Positions 40,001 to 47,473 of a stretch of DNA of 52,074 nucleotides are shown piece by piece; positions within the stretch are counted from its first letter, which is position 1; every line of letters begins with the position of its first letter. This stretch comes from Pseudanabaena sp. Salubria-1 (GTDB lineage Bacteria; Cyanobacteriota; Cyanobacteriia; Pseudanabaenales; Pseudanabaenaceae), in contig JALQCR010000046.1 of NCBI GenBank assembly GCA_023336205.1, forward strand, positions 1 to 52,074, given 5' to 3'. Made by a program: the position numbers and the translations under genes. Under the pieces are notes generated by a model. The model ran no database searches and was not told where the DNA came from. It was given only the letters and a program-made list of their open reading frames with translations.

Positions 40001-40555
40001 TAATGTCGCTTTTAGCTGTGAATCGGTAATGTTGCGAATGGAAACAGATAGAAATAGTCCGTTACTATGAGGTATTTGGATTTGCTGAGCAGATTTCGTG
40101 ATTTCCGCGAGTGTAATTTCTACGGTTTGTTGTTTTGGGATGCGTTGCCACTTACATTGACTGGCGCTCTTTTGTTTGGTTTTACCTTCAGCAGTAGTTT
40201 CTTCTTCGGGAATGATTTCGTAGTCACCCCATGAGGCGATCGCCTTTAATTTAGTCACCCCATCGGCAATCAGGAAACTTAAGCCCATTGAAGATGGAAA
40301 AAATGCTTTACGGGCTGCCGCCGCTTCAGGGGCTTTCTCATCATCACCTGCGCCCGTGCGACTGGCTTCGTCTATTTCATCATCACCAAAGTCATCGGAG
40401 CGATCGCTTTGTGGCACACCATAGGGGGCAAGAAATCCTGACAAATACCATTTTGTCGGCGCTTCGGGCAGTATTTCATCAGGTTTTGCACCGATGAGAT
40501 CCATTTCTAGGGCTTTGATAAGTTGCGATCGAACTTCGGCGGAGGTTGATGTCAT
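37100..40555 (-). CDS. drmA: DrmA, DISARM SF2 helicase
   Basis: An 1151-aa superfamily 2 helicase. Walker A is FFPTGGGKTEAYLGL (near residue 440), the DExH box is LIIQDELHLISGPLG (near 687), followed by ASTATVRRATQQ (motif III), and the C-terminal RecA-like lobe has ATNMISVGLDI and IQATSRVGRDDNRPG (near 955). A four-Cys zinc-like cluster appears between motifs I and II (CPWCGERF ... CNNRK ... VCNFKG). The long N-terminus, with acidic residues near 50-70, is as in other DrmA proteins. DrmA with DrmB blocks incoming phage DNA and is thought to translocate on DNA ends. The frame is intact; drmB follows 2 bases later. Confidence 0.9.
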   Translation of the reverse strand: MTSTSAEVRSQLIKALEMDLIGAKPDEILPEAPTKWYLSGFLAPYGVPQSDRSDDFGDDEIDEASRTGAGDDEKAPEAAAARKAFFPSSMGLSFLIADGVTKLKAIASWGDYEIIPEEETTAEGKTKQKSASQCKWQRIPKQQTVEITLAEITKSAQQIQIPHSNGLFLSVSIRNITDSQLKATLPIGTSAISIFLVNNRAPAGDSERDRAFIFQANLEIQSEIPFVPRPDPRISNNDPDERLADLQYRHDFEYATGHNVSADYELDESGQCARLFTTWIPKTDVEKVIASQVAGEYAIETLAQASDVSSLKAMLDPMVEAYQNWILQQRKSLTELSETSQRENTAKALLDNAMITYQRIRKGINAMDDPQVFQAFKLANQAIAISIRQRNSHNSETAPKDVKAPKWRPFQLAFILNNIAGIANPLDRDREIVDLLFFPTGGGKTEAYLGLAAFTLILRRLRDPKAEGSAGLSVLMRYTLRLLTLDQLGRAATLICALETIRQENVDIFGKHRFEIGLWVGQTATPNRMGAKGDKNPDSARQRTINFKTDSNRFPSPIPIENCPWCGERFDKNSFSLYPNADNPKDLIITCNNRKTYPDSKPVCNFKGANPLPIVAVDDQIYRKLPAFMIATVDKFANLPWVGETGKLFGKVSHYDDKTGNFYSEADQHKAGKALQQYLPPPDLIIQDELHLISGPLGTMVGLYETAIDALSTSFLPSPSQGDGQGVRVRPKIVASTATVRRATQQIKALFARENVDIFPPPSPDRRDSFFAKTVTTSEANGRTYLGIAAQGRSLKVVLLRTYLALLSAVQKEWKANGGKKNPENPADPYMTLLGYFNSLRELGGSRRIVEDEVSTKLQKFSDRIRIDETDKSFSDRTIRAPLELTSRVSTSEVSDTKRRLELGFTEKDSKDSVDVALATNMISVGLDITRLGLMVVLGQPKTAAEYIQATSRVGRDDNRPGLVITLLNVHRPRDRSHYERFKHWHTIFYRAVEATSVTPFSPRAIDRGLAAITVALARHHYRDLTTPLGAFKILDHDHHDLNFVIDTIAQRAERHGNFPSEEAEALRKKLRDRTVDLLDTWKAIANERGNLQYQKEEGVAPRLLYDPLDPDLMRQKPNYRKFKAQRSLRDVEKSVNLWIRNPDGIDVEEE

Positions 40556-40579
40556 AGCGTTTAGGGGTAGATGGCTAAT

Positions 40580-40726
40580 TTAAAGCTGATTACGGATTGA
40601 GGAAAAACATCGCTCAATTTCTTCCCATGTTGGATATGTACCATAGCAGAGGATTTTACATTGGTCGGCTGCCGCGATCGCATCCTTAAAGTCTGCTGAT
40701 TCACAAAGCTTCACTTGGCTTGCCAT
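40580..40726 (-). pseudogene. Remnant of an AbiEii-like nucleotidyltransferase toxin (N-terminus only)
   Basis: A 48-aa ORF from ATG 40726, overlapping the end of the DUF6088-type antitoxin gene in the usual position for the toxin partner. The first part (KLCESADFKDAIAAA) resembles AbiEii N-termini; the rest (DQCKILCYGTYPTWEEIERC) does not, and the nucleotidyltransferase motifs are missing. It looks cut by a deletion whose other side joins 24 bp before drmA begins. It could alternatively be an unrelated small ORF. Confidence 0.42.
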
Positions 40727-41421
40727 TCCTTTGCGTATTTGAGATTGCTCAAAATCCCGAAGTCGTAGGTAGACAGGGGATTTAAGCTATCTCGTAGAAC
40801 CTTTAAGACTTTTTGGCTTTTCCTGAGTTCTTGCCCGATCGCGCCTAGCATTGCTCGGACACGGGGCGGCTCGGCATGGGCAACTGCTAATAAACGCTCA
40901 AAACGATCGCCTTCTTTGATATGAGCCAATAGTCGTTTCTTGGTTTCTTCGGGGGATAGTTCACTAAAACGTCCGTGCGATCGCAAAAAATCTAGTAAGG
41001 CGGCATCTATTGAAGTCAGGCTATCCCATGTGGTAGGACGGCGGGTATGCAGTCGTGCAGGTTTACCGATAATTTCGATGGGGACGCTATTGGCAGATGT
41101 GGCAAATTCTCCGTGGATCGAATTTTGGGTGGTGAATCCTAGCAGGTTGGCGGCAGTTATACCAGCAGGGTGCAAAACTTGGGTGATAGGCAATTCTTTT
41201 ATTTCTGAGGCAGAGGGACGACTACGTCCAAATTTGGTTGTACGGGGACGGTAGTAAATACCTTTGCTGACTCGTTCTAATTCTCCGACTTCGGCTAAAC
41301 GGCTAAGTGTGCGAGTAACTGCAACAGCCGAGTAGTCCTCAAAATCTGACTTTCGCCAGTATTTACCTTCTTGGCTTTTTATCTTCTTGCGGATTTTTTC
41401 GGCAATACTTATGTGTGCCAT
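40711..41421 (-). CDS. AbiEi-type antitoxin (DUF6088-like)
   Basis: A 236-aa protein with a winged-helix start (IAEKIRKKIKSQEGKYWRKS then DFEDYSAVAVTRTLSRLAEV, GELERVSKGIYYRP), then the conserved antitoxin body GITAANLLGFTTQ and RRPTTWDSLTSIDAALLDFL. Such proteins repress their own operon and neutralise an AbiEii nucleotidyltransferase. Here the partner is reduced to a 48-aa stub, so this is an orphan antitoxin. It lies between drmA and the other TA genes on the same strand. The start is ATG 41421. Confidence 0.8.
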   Translation of the reverse strand: MAHISIAEKIRKKIKSQEGKYWRKSDFEDYSAVAVTRTLSRLAEVGELERVSKGIYYRPRTTKFGRSRPSASEIKELPITQVLHPAGITAANLLGFTTQNSIHGEFATSANSVPIEIIGKPARLHTRRPTTWDSLTSIDAALLDFLRSHGRFSELSPEETKKRLLAHIKEGDRFERLLAVAHAEPPRVRAMLGAIGQELRKSQKVLKVLRDSLNPLSTYDFGILSNLKYAKEWQAK

Positions 41422-41467
41422 AGCTTATCCAGATTGAATTTCAGACACTTTTAATTATAGGGATTGT

Positions 41468-41671
41468 CTAGTTTTTTTGCAATAAAACTGGACAAGATAT
41501 GCTTAAAGCCTCTAAACCAAAGCTTGTCCAGTCTTGCCATGTCAAATCTTGCTGATAATGTTCAATCATTGCTTCAGCTTGTTGGGCAAGAATGCGCCGA
41601 CGTTCTTCGATAGGCAAACGCATAAATGCACGGCGATCGCTTTTTGTAACTTTGAGACTGTTTTCAATCAT
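41468..41671 (-). pseudogene. Truncated antitoxin remnant
   Basis: A 67-aa ORF. Residues 1-45 (SDRRAFMRLPIEERRRILAQ, then QAEAMIEHYQQD) match a very common cyanobacterial type II antitoxin start. After QDLTW the family's usual acidic GDIxDY ending is replaced by unrelated residues encoded partly by a 46-bp inverted-repeat segment. No toxin partner follows. It is likely a leftover of a deleted TA pair. Confidence 0.55.
41487..41532. repeat. 46-bp segment bounded by 10-bp perfect inverted repeats
   Basis: actggacaag at 41487-41496 and its complement at 41523-41532, spacer 26 bp. It coincides with the aberrant 3' end of the antitoxin remnant. It may be a tiny insertion or a hairpin; no target duplication is visible. 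Confidence 0.5.
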
Positions 41672-41724
41672 TCTGGTCTATCCTCTGTAAATTGATTTAG
41701 TCTCCTTTCGAGGTTTCAAGATTA

Positions 41725-42078
41725 TCAACTGTTTAGCTGAAATGCTTGAATTATTTTTGTATTCAAAATTGAAATGTAAGTATTTCCTAATTGCCCTAAT
41801 CTTCTAGTGATTAGCTTGCGCTCAAGACTAGCGATTTTAGTAACTCGAACCTTAGAGACTAATTTTAAACCAGTGCCTAGAAATTCGGGATCTGATGGTT
41901 GCAACAAAAATTCATCAGTAGAGACATCATTGAGAGATTGGGAAGTAATGAAACAAATGGTTGCGTCTTGCCCCGTACTGCTTTTCCAAAGGACGATCGC
42001 AGGACGTAATTTGGTTTGGGATAGATCGCTAAAGGGAAATACAGCCAGCACAACATCACCTTTTTGCAAAGCAATCAT
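41725..42078 (-). CDS. PemK/MazF-family toxin
   Basis: A 117-aa type II toxin with the PemK/MazF fold signature: KGDVVLAVFPFSDLSQTKLRPAIVL (Arg25 in the RP motif), ATICFITSQ (conserved Ser/Thr), and SKVRVTKIASLERKLITRRLG. The family is ribosome-independent mRNA endonucleases. Its ATG overlaps the antitoxin stop by 4 bases. The unusual point is its antitoxin, which has the same N-terminus as that of the neighbouring PIN toxin. Confidence 0.86.
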   Translation of the reverse strand: MIALQKGDVVLAVFPFSDLSQTKLRPAIVLWKSSTGQDATICFITSQSLNDVSTDEFLLQPSDPEFLGTGLKLVSKVRVTKIASLERKLITRRLGQLGNTYISILNTKIIQAFQLNS

Positions 42079-42326
42079 ACAGGCTCTCCATCTTCGAGAG
42101 TGTAAATATCTGGCTCATCATAGAGAAAGTCAAAGGAGCCGCCAACCATTGCCAGATTCATCAAGTCTCTAGTTGAGATTTCATCAGAGAATGAGTCATT
42201 ATCCGATCCGCTTTGTTCATCAATTTCTTCAACTAAAATCCTGACCAGTTTACCTTCTAGCTCATTAAATGAAGGATGATTTAAGGCGATCGCGCCATTT
42301 TTACAAGTTGCAGTTAAGACAATCAT
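42075..42326 (-). CDS. Antitoxin paired with the PemK toxin
   Basis: An 83-aa protein. Its start (MIVLTATCKNGAIALN then ELEGK) is shared with the antitoxin at 42734-42955, followed by a different acidic tail (STRDLMNLAMVGGSFDFLYD, then EPDIYTLEDGEPV) that should bind the PemK toxin. A Shine-Dalgarno AGGAG stands 10 bases before the ATG. The stop overlaps the toxin start. The N-terminal part is probably the dimerising or DNA-binding segment. Confidence 0.8.
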   Translation of the reverse strand: MIVLTATCKNGAIALNHPSFNELEGKLVRILVEEIDEQSGSDNDSFSDEISTRDLMNLAMVGGSFDFLYDEPDIYTLEDGEPV

Positions 42327-42347
42327 AATTTTGTACTCCTAGATTAA
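42281..42347 (-). repeat. 67-bp leader/N-terminus repeat, copy 1
   Basis: Near-identical to 42910-42976, covering the leader, RBS region and first about 15 codons of the two antitoxin genes. Only a handful of substitutions separate them. Confidence 0.85.
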
Positions 42348-42353
42348 GTTCAT

Positions 42354-42737
42354 TCACCAAATTCGATTAACACCATAAGCATCAAAAGCTTTATCAATAC
42401 TAGCGATCGGTAAATCTTCGACAATGGACTGAGCAATTAATAGGCGATCAAAGGGATCGCGATGATGAAAAGGTAAAGATGAAATCAGAGTTAGATGTGG
42501 TAAGGCAATCGGTAAAATCTCGATGTCATTAATCATTAACTGTTCAGGAATAAATTGCTCAAACAGATCAGGTAAAGTCATCTTGCCAATGCTCACTTTA
42601 ACTGCAATTTCCCAAAGACTCACCACACTAAGCAAAACATCAGTATCCGATTCAATGAGAGTCTTTATAGTCGCGCTCAATTCTGGTCGCTCATTGATGA
42701 ACCATAAAAACGTGTGTGTATCAATTATTATTTTCAT
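42354..42737 (-). CDS. VapC-like PIN-domain toxin
   Basis: A 127-aa PIN protein. The acidic metal-binding residues are visible: Asp6 (IIIDTHTFLW), Glu43 (LWEIAVK), Asp94 and Asp97 (HHRDPFDRLLIAQ), and Asp115 (IASIDKAFDAYG). The family is single-strand RNases, often acting on tRNA or rRNA. The start overlaps the antitoxin stop (ATGA). It is complete and on the same strand as the other TA genes. Confidence 0.87.
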   Translation of the reverse strand: MKIIIDTHTFLWFINERPELSATIKTLIESDTDVLLSVVSLWEIAVKVSIGKMTLPDLFEQFIPEQLMINDIEILPIALPHLTLISSLPFHHRDPFDRLLIAQSIVEDLPIASIDKAFDAYGVNRIW

Positions 42738-42955
42738 GCCATGTAGTCTTGAAAGTCTTCTAAAGGTTGATCAAAATCGGGAGACATCCAAATTAAACCT
42801 TTAGCGCTTCCACTTTGGCGGCGTTTTTTTGGTAAACCCTTAACAGTAGATACTTCTCGAATGATAATCTCGATTTCTTTGCCTTCTAACTCGTTCGGCA
42901 AAGACTTATTTAAGGCGATCGCGCCATTTTTGCAAGTCGCAGTTAAGACAATCAT
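42734..42955 (-). CDS. VapB-like antitoxin (DUF2281-type C-terminus)
   Basis: A 73-aa protein. The N-terminus (MIVLTATCKNGAIALN, ELEGKEIEIII) is AbrB-like in layout and nearly the same as that of the PemK antitoxin 400 bp away. The C-terminus (SGSAKGLIWMSPDFDQPLED, FQDYM) is the DUF2281 tail usual for PIN-toxin partners in cyanobacteria. The gene is followed by vapC with a 4-base overlap. Confidence 0.83.
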   Translation of the reverse strand: MIVLTATCKNGAIALNKSLPNELEGKEIEIIIREVSTVKGLPKKRRQSGSAKGLIWMSPDFDQPLEDFQDYMA

Positions 42956-42976
42956 AGTTTTGTACTTCTAGATTAA
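42910..42976 (-). repeat. 67-bp leader/N-terminus repeat, copy 2
   Basis: Partner of 42281-42347. The same spacing from leader to ATG and the same HIP1 palindrome are included. Confidence 0.85.
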
Positions 42977-43050
42977 TTTTGTGGATTGTGTATTTGATGG
43001 GTAGACAATTTAAGTATAAGTTATAGCCAATCTTGATTTTGGAGATTTTG

Positions 43051-43229
43051 TAGGGGTTTAGCATTTGCGCGACTGTCGATCGCCTCCTCACCAGAATTTC
43101 TATTGGCAAATGCTGAACCCTTGCCTCGGTTGGCAGAAAATCGTTGATCGCATTTAATTTCTGGGCAAAGCATTCCCATTTTGAGCGCATCTCAGAATTT
43201 AGAGATTGGGGCGGGAATGCTATGCCCCT
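43051..43229. repeat. Two successive imperfect inverted-repeat pairs
   Basis: The first pair is taggggtttagcatttgc at 43051-43068 with its complement at about 43106-43121. The second pair is tgggcaaagcattccc at about 43162-43177 with its complement at about 43213-43228. Both share the theme AGCATT(T/C). The last arm covers the stop codon of the methyltransferase gene. They may be dispersed palindromes or a terminator; there is no gene in this gap. Confidence 0.55.
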
Positions 43230-46200
43230 ACGGAAATTGCAATTCTAGATTATTCGCCACAGGTTGCTTACTCTTGGTTTTCCCTTTTGCCTTTTTACTT
43301 TTTCCTTCCCCCCTGTCTCCCCTTAGTACTTCTTCCTGATAACGCTCTTCATTGAGGGCAAGGAGTCGCGCTAGGACTTCATCGCGGATCTCGTCTGCCC
43401 AACGATAACGATAGGGCTTTTTCTTTTGGCGCTTGTTGGAGCTTTCGTCGGTGGTTTCTTCTTCGTCTTCATAATCGAGCAGAAACTCACAAATGGGCTG
43501 AAGGTCTGTCCAGCCGTAAGCATCGAGGACGGCGCGATCGCATTGATTGTGGAGGTCGCGCAGTTTGAGTATGGCTGAATCGTATTCGTCGGGATCGTGG
43601 AAGCGGTTGTAGGTAGTGGTGAGTCCTTGATTGTTGGAGATCATTAACTGGGCGCGGTATTCGTAATATTCTTTGCCAATGGCTTCTAGTTGTGGGTTGT
43701 TTTCCCAGTTTGTTGGGAATGGGAAGGTTTCAAAACAATCTGATGGAGTATAGCGAAGTCGCTCTTCTAGAGATGCACTGAAAAACAATGCCCATATTTC
43801 ATGTGGACGAGATTGAATGTGAGCAAAGGAAGCATAACTTGATAAAGCGAAAGCATAGTGAGGTGCAGCTATAATCCAATTTGATGGGAGAAATGCAAAC
43901 ACCATATACTTGCTGACATAAGCATGGAATAGTATTCGCTCTAGGGGAGAAATAGCTTTAAACAATGCAGGTGTAGTCTCTGCATATCGCCACCAATTTC
44001 TAGCTCGAATTTCTCGATTTTGTTTTAATCTAGCGGGCTTAACCTTCTCCTCAAGAATCCTGATCAAATCAGGATATTGTCGAGCCTCCTCTTCCGTCAT
44101 TTCACCAAAGTTAATCACATAGCGATGATAGGAATGAGTCGGACTGGTGTTTACTTCCTCACCACCGATATAAGGAAAGATTCTCTCCGCATTTTTAGGA
44201 TCTTTCTCGATCAAACGGTGCATTTCTTCGATACTTGTCGCATCAGGATTAGAATCATCAAAAGTAAATCCCATCCCTAACACATAGCTACCAACAAAAC
44301 TCTTACCCGCATTAGCTGCCAAGGGTTTCGGGTCTTCATGTCCCCCCGCATGAAACAAGAAAGCAGAAATAAGCGGAACTTCTTTGCCATCCAATAATTT
44401 TACCCCTGCATAAATTCCCCTCTTGATATTCAACACACTTACCACCACCGCAGCATCACCCGCCCACTTCACGCGCTTTTGAGCGTTGTAGATCGTGCCG
44501 CCATCTTTGCAAACAAATCTTAGTCCAGTAGAACGAGTATCACCCTGAGCAATAGTATTTGTGGCAATCAAACCCAGACAGCTATCCTTTCGCAACAAAG
44601 TAAACGCCCTACGAAAAAAATACGCTACTAAATCCGAATTACCGTGAGATTCGGGATAAACGACTTTTAACCAATCCAAATAACCCTCAGCATGACCGCT
44701 AATTGTCGTATTTTTCCCCGCAAAAGGAGGATTACCAACGATCGCATCAAAACCGCTATTCTGCCGAGTAAATACTTCGGGAAATTCGATTTCCCAGTTA
44801 AAAGGAATGATACCGCGATCCCCACTGCGTAAACTCTGGGATAACTTCTCTAATTCTTTCTTAGTCCCTTGGGCTAATAGTTGCTTATATTCCTGCTCCC
44901 GATTAGTACGATCCTTCGCATTTTTACCATCAAAAAACGCTGCAATCTTAGCATCCGCCGACCGCCGACTCGGTGACAAATCAGCATCGATCGCCATTAA
45001 CTTATCATGCTTCACATCCGCATCGCGATCGCTCAGAGTATCCTGTGACTGAATCTCTAAGCGCTTACTAACAACATCCTTAACGCGATCGGCGATCGGG
45101 CGAAATAGTGACAGTTGTGTATTGCTCTCGAAAGCCCCAATCTCACGGCTAGTCAACCCCACCAACGAATCACCACATTTCAAAGCATGATCGATAAACG
45201 TAAAAGGATAATTTTTCGCTAAAGTTGCCAACCACAGCGATAACTTCGCCAAATTCACCGCAAAGGGATTCTTATCCACACCATAAATGCAACGCTGCGC
45301 CACCAACCGCCTCGCAATCAAAATCGGCTCCTCAGACTTCGGCAAATCATCAGGCATCCCGTCCCGTTCCCATGCAGCCACCACCGCATCCGCCAACTGC
45401 CGACAAGCCTCCACCAAAAACGCCCCCGAACCCATCGCCAAATCACACACTTTTAAACTCAAAATTTGCGCCGCCGTCGGTGCTGACCCCAAGCCCGCAA
45501 AAATTGGCTCCAAAGTCTTCCGCACAATCGGTTCCGTCAACTTGCGAGGCGTATAGTGCGACCCACTGCGCCGCCGTTCTTCCGTTGGTTGCAAATACAA
45601 AGCCCCCACCGCCAAAAGATTTTGCGTCCGATGCGACACCTTGCGCCCCAAAGCCGCCGCAATTCCCTCTAAAGTCTTCGCTTCCTTTAGTTCCTTTAAA
45701 GCATTTCCCGTGACCTCACAATTCGCCCAAGTCTTTAACAAACCAGCGCGATCGCTCCCCTTCGCCGCCAACAAAGCCTGCATATTAACCACAACCGTCG
45801 TCGAAATCTTCGAGCCTTTCGGCTTGCTAGTCACACCAAGGGAAACACTCTCGGCACGTTCCACCCGATAGCCCATGATCCCCTCATAGACCGAGCCAAT
45901 ATTTTCCACATCTAGCGATCGATAGGACAGGCGATCGCCCTCCAAAATCAATAATTTATCTAAAACCCGAAAAATCTTCCCATCAGACACACGGGGAACG
46001 CCCTCACCCTGTCCCTCTAAAAATGAATAAACATCAGGATCGAATAACTGCCCATGTCTAGCGGGTAAATAGTCCTCAGTTGCCCCACCGCCATCATAGA
46101 CAAGGCGAAACAAACTCAACAACCAAGCCCAAGCCCCAAAACGCTGCTCCATCGTGTCAGGATAATTACTCGCATCATCCCGCAACCTGTCATAAAGTCC

Positions 46201-47127
46201 CGTCACCGCATAGTTACCCTGATACATCGCATCATCAGGCATCACATCTCTTTCTTCGGCATAAAGCAAAAACACCAACCGCATTAAAACCGTCACCAGT
46301 CCGCCGTAAATATGCTGATTGCCCTCTTCTCCTTTCCCTTCAATGGTGAGGGGAGTTAAGATTTTGCCATTGACGGCAGCATCCGCAGCTTGAAACCCTG
46401 CTAACAATTCCCATAGAGCATCCAAAACCTGATCGGCTAAGCGCTCAGACACCTCATTTTGTGACAGACGGCTATTCTCAAGGATTTTGCATAGGCGGCG
46501 ATCGTCATCTATCACGATCTTGTCAAATACACGGTCGCGACATAGCAACATATAAAAAGCACTGAGTAGCGATCGACCCGCCACCTCCGCCATCGCCGCA
46601 AAGGGAAAAGTCAAATGTCCCGAAGACTCACCCTCTGGCGCATAGACTAACCGTAATTCCTTACCATTGGTCAGCAATCCCATCGGGATTTTTTGCCCCC
46701 GCAATAATCGCTCAAACTTTTGCTGCGATGTCACCTCCCACCCCTGCGAACTAGACTTGTCATCTAGCCCCGTTCCTGCCTCGACTTCCTGCACCAACAT
46801 CAACCAGCTTTCCCCATCTGGATTTGGCACAGCATAGCTAGGCTTCAAAGTCTCGCCATAGTTCTCTAAATAATACTCAACCCCTTCAGGCGCAGCCACT
46901 AAATCCTGACTGTCCCACTCTAAAATTTGCTCCATCAAATCCCGAAAATCCGACAGCCCCCCATCTTTATCCAGTAATTCCCGCAAAATCGGCTGTAACC
47001 TTGTGCCATCCGCCCGATCTGGTGTTGCCTCCGCCCTAGCCAGCGATCGCGCCGTCACCACCAACCCCACAGGCTGAATCAGCCCCAACCATTCTTTATG
47101 TACAAAAAGTTCGCGATCGTCTGTCAT
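43228..47127 (-). CDS. drmMI: DrmMI, DISARM class 1 adenine-specific DNA methyltransferase
   Basis: A 1299-aa Eco57I-like N6-adenine methyltransferase. The SAM-binding motif is CDLAMGSGAFLVEACRQLA (near residue 566) and the catalytic motif is FDAIVGNPPFAGKN (near 799). A long N-terminal region precedes them, and the C-terminal target-recognition part ends in a Lys-rich tail (KSKKAKGKTKSKQ). In class 1 DISARM this enzyme marks host DNA. It lies upstream of drmA-drmB-drmC in the same direction, but about 2.7 kb of TA genes separate it from drmA. The start is ATG 47127 (MTDDRELFVHKEW). The frame is intact. Confidence 0.87.
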   Translation of the reverse strand: MTDDRELFVHKEWLGLIQPVGLVVTARSLARAEATPDRADGTRLQPILRELLDKDGGLSDFRDLMEQILEWDSQDLVAAPEGVEYYLENYGETLKPSYAVPNPDGESWLMLVQEVEAGTGLDDKSSSQGWEVTSQQKFERLLRGQKIPMGLLTNGKELRLVYAPEGESSGHLTFPFAAMAEVAGRSLLSAFYMLLCRDRVFDKIVIDDDRRLCKILENSRLSQNEVSERLADQVLDALWELLAGFQAADAAVNGKILTPLTIEGKGEEGNQHIYGGLVTVLMRLVFLLYAEERDVMPDDAMYQGNYAVTGLYDRLRDDASNYPDTMEQRFGAWAWLLSLFRLVYDGGGATEDYLPARHGQLFDPDVYSFLEGQGEGVPRVSDGKIFRVLDKLLILEGDRLSYRSLDVENIGSVYEGIMGYRVERAESVSLGVTSKPKGSKISTTVVVNMQALLAAKGSDRAGLLKTWANCEVTGNALKELKEAKTLEGIAAALGRKVSHRTQNLLAVGALYLQPTEERRRSGSHYTPRKLTEPIVRKTLEPIFAGLGSAPTAAQILSLKVCDLAMGSGAFLVEACRQLADAVVAAWERDGMPDDLPKSEEPILIARRLVAQRCIYGVDKNPFAVNLAKLSLWLATLAKNYPFTFIDHALKCGDSLVGLTSREIGAFESNTQLSLFRPIADRVKDVVSKRLEIQSQDTLSDRDADVKHDKLMAIDADLSPSRRSADAKIAAFFDGKNAKDRTNREQEYKQLLAQGTKKELEKLSQSLRSGDRGIIPFNWEIEFPEVFTRQNSGFDAIVGNPPFAGKNTTISGHAEGYLDWLKVVYPESHGNSDLVAYFFRRAFTLLRKDSCLGLIATNTIAQGDTRSTGLRFVCKDGGTIYNAQKRVKWAGDAAVVVSVLNIKRGIYAGVKLLDGKEVPLISAFLFHAGGHEDPKPLAANAGKSFVGSYVLGMGFTFDDSNPDATSIEEMHRLIEKDPKNAERIFPYIGGEEVNTSPTHSYHRYVINFGEMTEEEARQYPDLIRILEEKVKPARLKQNREIRARNWWRYAETTPALFKAISPLERILFHAYVSKYMVFAFLPSNWIIAAPHYAFALSSYASFAHIQSRPHEIWALFFSASLEERLRYTPSDCFETFPFPTNWENNPQLEAIGKEYYEYRAQLMISNNQGLTTTYNRFHDPDEYDSAILKLRDLHNQCDRAVLDAYGWTDLQPICEFLLDYEDEEETTDESSNKRQKKKPYRYRWADEIRDEVLARLLALNEERYQEEVLRGDRGEGKSKKAKGKTKSKQPVANNLELQFP

Positions 47128-47131
47128 CTTT

Positions 47132-47473
47132 TTACAAGTTGAGTGTTTTTACTAGAGATACCTTCACAGCAGTCAATAAGTCTGAAGGTATTATGCCTAG
47201 CCTTCTTTGAAATACCGATTCATGCAAAGTTGCAATTTTATTAACTTTGACAATCGATGTCTTTTTTAATCCTGTTTCGAGAAAATTAGGATGCTCAGAA
47301 TTAATTAGAACCGAACTATCTGGCAAGCTTCCTATTGGCACTTTAGAAAAAATTCCTAAAATAATTAGGTCTGAGCCATGAGAGGCTATTACCAAAGCTG
47401 GTCTAACTTTTGCTGATGTCTGGTCTGTAAGAGGAAAATTGACTAGCCAAAGTTCTTCAGGTTTAGGCATCAT
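47132..47473 (-). CDS. PemK/MazF-family toxin
   Basis: A 113-aa toxin if started at ATG 47473 (MMPKPEELWLVNFPLTDQTS), which overlaps the antitoxin end as usual; an upstream in-frame ATG at 47521 would add residues without family support. The family pattern is visible: ELWLVNFPL, KVRPALVIAS (Arg of the RP motif), and SIVKVNKIATLHESVFQRRLG. It probably cleaves mRNA. It is followed 4 bases later by drmMI, so a shared transcript is likely. Confidence 0.83.
   Translation of the reverse strand: MMPKPEELWLVNFPLTDQTSAKVRPALVIASHGSDLIILGIFSKVPIGSLPDSSVLINSEHPNFLETGLKKTSIVKVNKIATLHESVFQRRLGIIPSDLLTAVKVSLVKTLNL

Noticed and set aside
41487..43230. Repeats in the TA island as a CRISPR array
   Set aside because: The repeats are inverted pairs or single duplicates without regular unit-spacer structure; no cas genes are present.
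45225..45713. Plus-strand proline-rich ORF in the methyltransferase region
   Set aside because: Shadow frame of drmMI, whose motifs and continuity are clear on the minus strand.
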